Assembly (NCBI GenBank): GCA_033795365.1 | Contig: JARYGU010000038.1 | Location: 1-19,231 of the forward strand | Reading direction: 5' to 3' | Origin: JARYGU01 sp033795365 | GTDB lineage: Bacteria; Pseudomonadota; Alphaproteobacteria; Rhizobiales; Rhizobiaceae | DNA: 19,231 nucleotides | Shown here: positions 16,371 to 19,231 of the stretch, piece by piece | Layout: each line of letters starts with the position of its first letter | Numbering within the stretch: the stretch's first letter is position 1 | Made by a program: the position numbers and the translations under genes | Notes under the pieces: model-generated | What the model was told of the DNA's origin: nothing | Database searches by the model: none | The model's input: the letters and a program-made list of their open reading frames with translations, nothing else

Positions 16371-16407
16371 GTCAGGCACCCTTCTAGTAAAATTTCTCAG
16401 GAGATAT

Positions 16408-16432
16408 GGCGGCAGCGCGTGCGACTGCCGCC
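16408..16432 (-). promoter_or_regulatory. Intercistronic stem-loop between binding-protein and permease genes
   Basis: GGCGGCAG (16408-16415) pairs perfectly with CTGCCGCC (16425-16432) around a 9-nt loop, within the spacer after the binding-protein stop (16443). No T-run follows in the direction of transcription. It therefore looks like an RNA-stabilising or partial-attenuation hairpin of the kind found after highly expressed binding-protein genes, rather than a full terminator (the role is an inference). Confidence 0.6.
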
Positions 16433-16442
16433 GCGTCTATGG

Positions 16443-17558
16443 TCAGGACCTGTACTGGATTTGGCCGTTCGACGGCCCCCAGAAGTCCTTCCAGTCGTAG
16501 GCGGGTACGGAATCGAGGTATTTCGCTTTGAACTCCGCCGCGTCCTTGGCCGTGACGAGGATTGTCGGACCGTAGAATTCACGGTGTTCCTTCGGCTCTT
16601 CGGATGGTTTGAAGGTGCCGATGGCGGCATGGTAGGCAAGGGCCGCGCTGATGCCGCCACCCCAATGCGGATTGGTGAACACGGTGGCGAGAAGCTGACC
16701 GTCCATCACCATCTGCACGGCTTCGGGATTGCCATCATAGGCGACGATCGGCATGTTCTCGATGCCTTCGGCACGCAGCGCTTCGATGACTCCATAGGCG
16801 ATGTTGTCATTGGCGCAATGCACGCCCTTGATCTTGTCGCCGTAGCGCGTGAGGAACGAGGCCATCAGGGCCGCGCCCTTCTGGGTATCCCAGTCCGCAG
16901 GCTGCGCATCAAGTAACTCGATCTTCGGGAAATCCCTCAGCGCATTCTTCAGACCGGCAAGGCGCTCGACGGCTGGGTTGTTGGCGGCGATGCCGCCGAG
17001 ATGGACCACGCCACCTTCGCCACCCATGGCTTCGAAGAGGATGCGGGCAGTCTCTTCCGCCGGCTTCTCGTCCGACCAGGTCATGTGAGAGACGTAGTTG
17101 TCGCCGAAATCCCAGGGATGCAGATCGTCGGTCTTGTTCCAGATCGTCGAGATGTAGGCACCGGCGGCCTGGACGGCCTCGACGACCGGACGGGCGTTCG
17201 GGCTGTCATTGGCGTCGCAGGCTATGGCACAATTGCCGTTGTTCTTGGCCAGAAAGGCCTTGATGTCGGCCAGCGACTTTTCGGTCGAGCCCTCGTTGAT
17301 GAGGCTAACCAGCGCGCTCTTTGGCTTGCCGAGCGATTCCACGAAGGCCTCGCCGCCAGAAACGACCGAGTTCCAGTAGGCTGATGCCCGGTCTCGATAG
17401 CTCCAGGCAATCGCCGGATCCGTCAGTGCAGCGCGCGCGCTGCCGCCACCGAACAGCCCCGGTACGGCGGCCGCGCCCATTCCGGCTGCAGCCGCAAAGA
17501 GAAAGTTGCGACGGCTGAGCGTCTCTCGCTCGATGAAATCCTTGATAAAGGTAGACAT
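16443..17558 (-). CDS. Tat-exported periplasmic sugar-binding protein of the ABC transporter
   Basis: A 371-residue substrate-binding protein of the Peripla_BP_4 (ribose/galactose-binding) type. The N-terminus carries a twin-arginine signal: SRRNFLF (15-21), a small-residue-rich hydrophobic stretch, and a likely cleavage after ARA at 43. Many CUT2 binding proteins use the Sec route; Tat export means folding in the cytoplasm before secretion. Mature blocks such as CDANDSPNARPVVEAVQAAG, GVHCANDNIAYGVIEALRAEG and IVAYDGNPEAVQMVMDGQLLATV are typical of the two-lobed sugar receptors. The ATG at 17558 follows GGGAGGAG. It heads the transporter operon and has operator copy C about 115 nt upstream. 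The ligand is probably a sugar, polyol or related small molecule. Confidence 0.94.
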   Translation of the reverse strand: MSTFIKDFIERETLSRRNFLFAAAAGMGAAAVPGLFGGGSARAALTDPAIAWSYRDRASAYWNSVVSGGEAFVESLGKPKSALVSLINEGSTEKSLADIKAFLAKNNGNCAIACDANDSPNARPVVEAVQAAGAYISTIWNKTDDLHPWDFGDNYVSHMTWSDEKPAEETARILFEAMGGEGGVVHLGGIAANNPAVERLAGLKNALRDFPKIELLDAQPADWDTQKGAALMASFLTRYGDKIKGVHCANDNIAYGVIEALRAEGIENMPIVAYDGNPEAVQMVMDGQLLATVFTNPHWGGGISAALAYHAAIGTFKPSEEPKEHREFYGPTILVTAKDAAEFKAKYLDSVPAYDWKDFWGPSNGQIQYRS

Positions 17559-17832
17559 TGGCTCCTCCCAATTCCCGATTGAAACGCTTTCTGCGTTACC
17601 GCTGGCTCGGCTGCCGGCAAGGAGAACCTTACCTTCAGTTAAGATGCTCCAGCGTGCCTTCCACGTTAGTTAACGCACTAACTAGTTACTTCTTTAGTTT
17701 CGCGCAAGTCAAGTGGTTTTCAATAGGATCGTCACAGGCAAATCGTATCGGCCGGCTTTGACGGCCGGCGATGCGTGCGTGTATGAGTCGCAGGAAAGAC
17801 ATCCCGACCGCGGCAGAGGACAGGCTCAAAAC
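17559..17832. other. Divergent regulatory spacer between binding-protein and TetR genes
   Basis: 274 bp without a gene. It holds operator copy C and a minus-strand promoter candidate. Near the TetR gene there is a short GCCGGC/GCCGGC hairpin (17751-17769), which would lie in that gene's leader. No further protein similarity was seen in any frame. Confidence 0.6.
17674..17689 (-). promoter_or_regulatory. Operator copy C between transporter operon and TetR gene
   Basis: On the minus strand GTAACTAGTTAGTGCG, with 11 of 14 arm positions of GTAACTA-NN-TAGTTAC; it includes the perfect palindrome TAACTAGTTA (17679-17688). A second TAGTTAA half-site lies exactly 16 bp away (17667-17673), and GTTAGT/ACTAAC arms (17665-17682) form another inverted repeat, so two dimers may bind here. 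A minus-strand -35-like TTGACT (17707-17712) lies 18 bp from TAACTA inside the operator. Its place between the divergent genes fits control of the transporter and autoregulation. Confidence 0.65.
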
Positions 17833-18486
17833 ATGACGGGCGAACAGACAGAAAAACCGGGGCGCAAACCCCGAATCCGCGACGCCGAAGCCACCAAGGC
17901 GCGCATCCTCGACGCCGCTAAAAAAGAATTTTCGAAGAATGGCTTAGGCGGCGCGAGGGTGGATGACATCGCCGAGAAGGCCAAGGCCAACAAGCGCATG
18001 ATCTATCACTACTTCGAAAGCAAGGAGGGCCTTTTCCAGACCGTTCTCGAGGAAGCCTATCTCGACATCCGCAGTGCCGAGCAGAAGCTGCATCTGGAGG
18101 ATCTCGATCCCAAGGCAGCGCTCGAAAAACTGGTGCGGTTCACCTGGGAATATTATCTGAAAAACCCGGAATTCCTGACACTGGTCAACAGCGAAAACCT
18201 GCATCGCGCCAAGCACCTGAAGAAATCGGAGATCATCAAGGTCTCCAGCCGCAAGCTCGTCAACATGGTCTCGAGCATCCTTGAGCGTGGCGTGAAGGCT
18301 GGCATGTTCCGTGACGGGGTCGATCCCGTGCAGCTCAACATCACCATTGCCGCCGTCGGGTACTACTACCTGACGAACCGCTTTACCGGCACAATCATCT
18401 ACGAGCGGGACCTCATGGCGAAGGACGCGCTGGAACAGCGAATCCGGTTCAACATCGAGACGATCATGCGGCTCGTCACCGTTTGA
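17833..18486 (+). CDS. TetR/AcrR-family transcriptional regulator
   Basis: A 217-residue TetR-family protein. The N-terminal DNA-binding domain is clear: TKARILDAAKKEFSKNGLGG (21-40), then the helix-turn-helix ARVDDIAEKAKANKRMIYHYF (about 41-61) and SKEGLF. The C-terminal ligand-binding/dimerisation domain, from about residue 80, has the NPEFLTLVNSENLHRAKHLK stretch common in a large TetR subgroup. An open frame continues upstream to 17713, but that part is unlike the family. The ATG at 17833 gives the normal polar N-terminal tail, though its ribosome site is weak (AGGACAGG too distant). It is transcribed away from the transporter operon and is the only complete regulator in the window. It is the best candidate to bind the 16-bp inverted repeats. 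The inducer is unknown, perhaps a CoA ester or the imported compound. Confidence 0.93.
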   Translation: MTGEQTEKPGRKPRIRDAEATKARILDAAKKEFSKNGLGGARVDDIAEKAKANKRMIYHYFESKEGLFQTVLEEAYLDIRSAEQKLHLEDLDPKAALEKLVRFTWEYYLKNPEFLTLVNSENLHRAKHLKKSEIIKVSSRKLVNMVSSILERGVKAGMFRDGVDPVQLNITIAAVGYYYLTNRFTGTIIYERDLMAKDALEQRIRFNIETIMRLVTV

Positions 18487-18520
18487 CATGATCTGTCGGC
18501 GGCATATTCTATAAAGCGAT

Positions 18521-18666
18521 ATGGGATAAAGGACGTCGCGGCGGCAGGCGTATCGGTCGCAACGGCATCCTACATCCTGTCGGGGACAGGGCAGCTCTCG
18601 GAGGCGGCGCGGGAAACGCGTCCTGGCAGCAGCGGATGGCTCGGCTTCATTCGCGATGCGTCGTAG
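18521..18666 (+). pseudogene. Remnant of a LacI-family regulator, N-terminal HTH only
   Basis: From 18526 the frame reads IKDVAAAGVSVATASYILSG, then TGQLSEAARE, the LacI-family helix-turn-helix and hinge start. Several lesions are visible. The ATG at 18521 is one base out of phase with the HTH. The HTH lacks one residue against the DVAxxAGVS spacing. An extra base near 18614-18616 and a lost base near 18638 scramble what would be ERVLAAADG before LGFIRDAS returns in frame. A TAG follows at 18664. No effector-binding domain is present. The frame is the same as that of the TetR gene, starting right after its stop. It is a decayed fragment, possibly of the locus's former regulator. Confidence 0.65.
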
Positions 18667-18745
18667 TCGGCCCGCAGGACGCGACAACGCGCTTTCGGAA
18701 CCTGAGAAGCGGCGCACTACTCGACGCTCACTCCGTCGAGGAAGT

Positions 18746-18844
18746 CTACCTCAAACGAACCCCGACGCCGCCGGCGCTGTTCTCCGGAATGAATTCCACC
18801 CCCGCTACCTCAAGAGACAGTTTTAACGCTTGCGCTATCGAGAG
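18746..18844 (-). pseudogene. C-terminal fragment of a small XRE-type HTH regulator
   Basis: The minus strand reads LSIAQALKLSLEVAGVEFIP, then ENSAGGVGVRLR and a TAG at 18748-18746. The ALExAGVEFIPENGGGxGVRLR ending is characteristic of small rhizobial XRE/Cro-type regulators of about 75-90 residues. The HTH part that should precede it on this strand is absent: a stop codon occurs at 18854-18856 and no related sequence is seen above it. It is therefore a fragment, lying in the opposite orientation to the N-terminal XRE-like fragment at 18847-19155. Confidence 0.5.
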
Positions 18845-18846
18845 AG

Positions 18847-19155
18847 ATGGCTAACAGACCCACGCATGCTGCGTCAACCGTCCATCCGGTTGATCTGGTC
18901 CGAACTCCAAATCGATCCTGCAATTTTCCCAGCCGAGAGCGTCGCCATCAACGCGCCTTTGAGACGCCAGCTTACGCCAGGACGCTGAACTTTCCCTCTC
19001 AGGTTCGGGCCGCTCGCGGGCTGCTCAATCTGACCCAGCAAGATCTCGCTGACATTTCACGGGTCAGTTTGCGAACTATTGTCGAACTGGAGCGAGGAGA
19101 CAAACAGCCACTTCTCGGCGCAAATCCCGGGGATGCGGATAAAAAGTTGGACTAA
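18847..19155 (+). pseudogene. XRE-type HTH regulator N-terminal part, cut by an IS3-family element
   Basis: The open frame has 102 codons. Residues 49-87 (FPSQVRAARGLLNLTQQDLA, then DISRVSLRTIVELERG) are a clear Cro/C1-type helix-turn-helix, the usual N-terminus of small XRE regulators. The first ~48 residues are unlike the family, so the original start may lie further in, with no obvious ATG left. After GDKQPLL the reading frame runs into the presumed IS end at 19134 and stops at 19155. The C-terminal AGVEFIPEN block expected in such proteins is missing downstream but occurs, inverted, at 18746-18844. Probably non-functional. Confidence 0.55.
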
Positions 19156-19231
19156 TTTATACGGCTAGGCCAAGGCTTTCTCGATACTCGACCGGACTGC
19201 GTGAGCCCAGTGATAATTTGATGCGCTTCTC
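19134..19231 (-). mobile_element. One end of an IS3-family insertion sequence (runs off window)
   Basis: The terminal 24 codons of an IS3 orfB-type transposase are followed, 22 bp later, by TGCGGATAAAAAGTTGGAC (19134-19152). That stretch begins with TG, as IS3-family ends do, and resembles their terminal inverted repeats. The other end is outside the window, so the exact boundary and any target duplication cannot be confirmed. Confidence 0.6.
19157..19231 (-). CDS. IS3-family transposase OrfB, C-terminal end (partial)
   Basis: The last 24 residues, EKRIKLSLGSRSPVEYRESL then GLAV and a TAA at 19159-19157, match the C-terminus of IS3-family OrfB integrases (the ...SLGxRSPVEYR... block after the DDE core). 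The catalytic domain is beyond the window edge. It is transcribed towards the decayed regulator fragments. Confidence 0.75.
   Translation of the reverse strand, partial: EKRIKLSLGSRSPVEYRESLGLAV

Noticed and set aside
17751..17769. GCCGGC...GCCGGC hairpin upstream of the TetR gene as a riboswitch or attenuator
   Set aside because: Only a 6-bp self-complementary stem, with no T-run and no alternative pairing seen; too weak to call.
1..19231. CRISPR arrays, tRNA or rRNA genes, integrase or phage genes
   Set aside because: No regularly spaced direct repeats, cloverleaf sequences, rRNA blocks or phage/integrase proteins were seen; the only mobile-element evidence is the IS3 end at the right edge.

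Overview
The window is GC-rich, gene-dense DNA that reads like a Rhizobiales (Rhizobium/Agrobacterium/Sinorhizobium-type) alphaproteobacterium. The evidence is the codon usage, tightly overlapping genes, a ribose-type (CUT2) sugar ABC transporter, and an EtfB N-terminus typical of that group. This placement is an inference from protein style, not from a marker gene. Almost the whole window (1-18486) is one catabolic locus; the last ~750 bp (18487-19231) is decayed regulator fragments and the edge of an IS3-family insertion sequence.

Layout. A long minus-strand operon runs from 17558 down to 8782: Tat-exported sugar-binding protein, permease, two-domain ATPase, second permease, zinc alcohol dehydrogenase, aldehyde dehydrogenase and a GMC flavin oxidoreductase. 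It ends at a strong bidirectional hairpin terminator (8735-8760). A second minus-strand unit (7784-5443) encodes a YdiF/Pct-type CoA-transferase and an enoyl-CoA hydratase, followed by a tiny deletion remnant of a glycerate 2-kinase gene. A third minus-strand unit (4030 to beyond 1) encodes an acyl-CoA dehydrogenase, an SDR, a DUF993 aldolase-like protein, a sugar-isomerase-type TIM barrel and the start of electron-transfer flavoprotein beta. Two plus-strand aldo/keto reductases (4186-5202 and 7912-8730) are divergent from the second and third units. A divergent TetR-family regulator (17833-18486) faces the transporter operon.

The most useful regulatory observation is a 16-bp inverted repeat, GTAACTA-NN-TAGTTAC. 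One good or partial copy lies at each start of the locus: 4050-4065, 4156-4171, 7815-7830 and 17674-17689. Each copy overlaps a plausible promoter. This joins all the transcription units into one likely regulon, with the TetR protein the obvious candidate repressor.

Together the genes suggest uptake of a sugar- or polyol-like compound. Its alcohol groups would be oxidised to aldehyde and acid (GMC oxidoreductase, zinc ADH, AKRs, ALDH) and the acid activated as a CoA ester. Beta-oxidation-like steps would follow (acyl-CoA dehydrogenase feeding ETF, hydratase, SDR), with cleavage or isomerisation by the DUF993 and TIM-barrel proteins. Joining a monosaccharide-type importer to acyl-CoA chemistry in one regulon is unusual. 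The substrate cannot be named from sequence.
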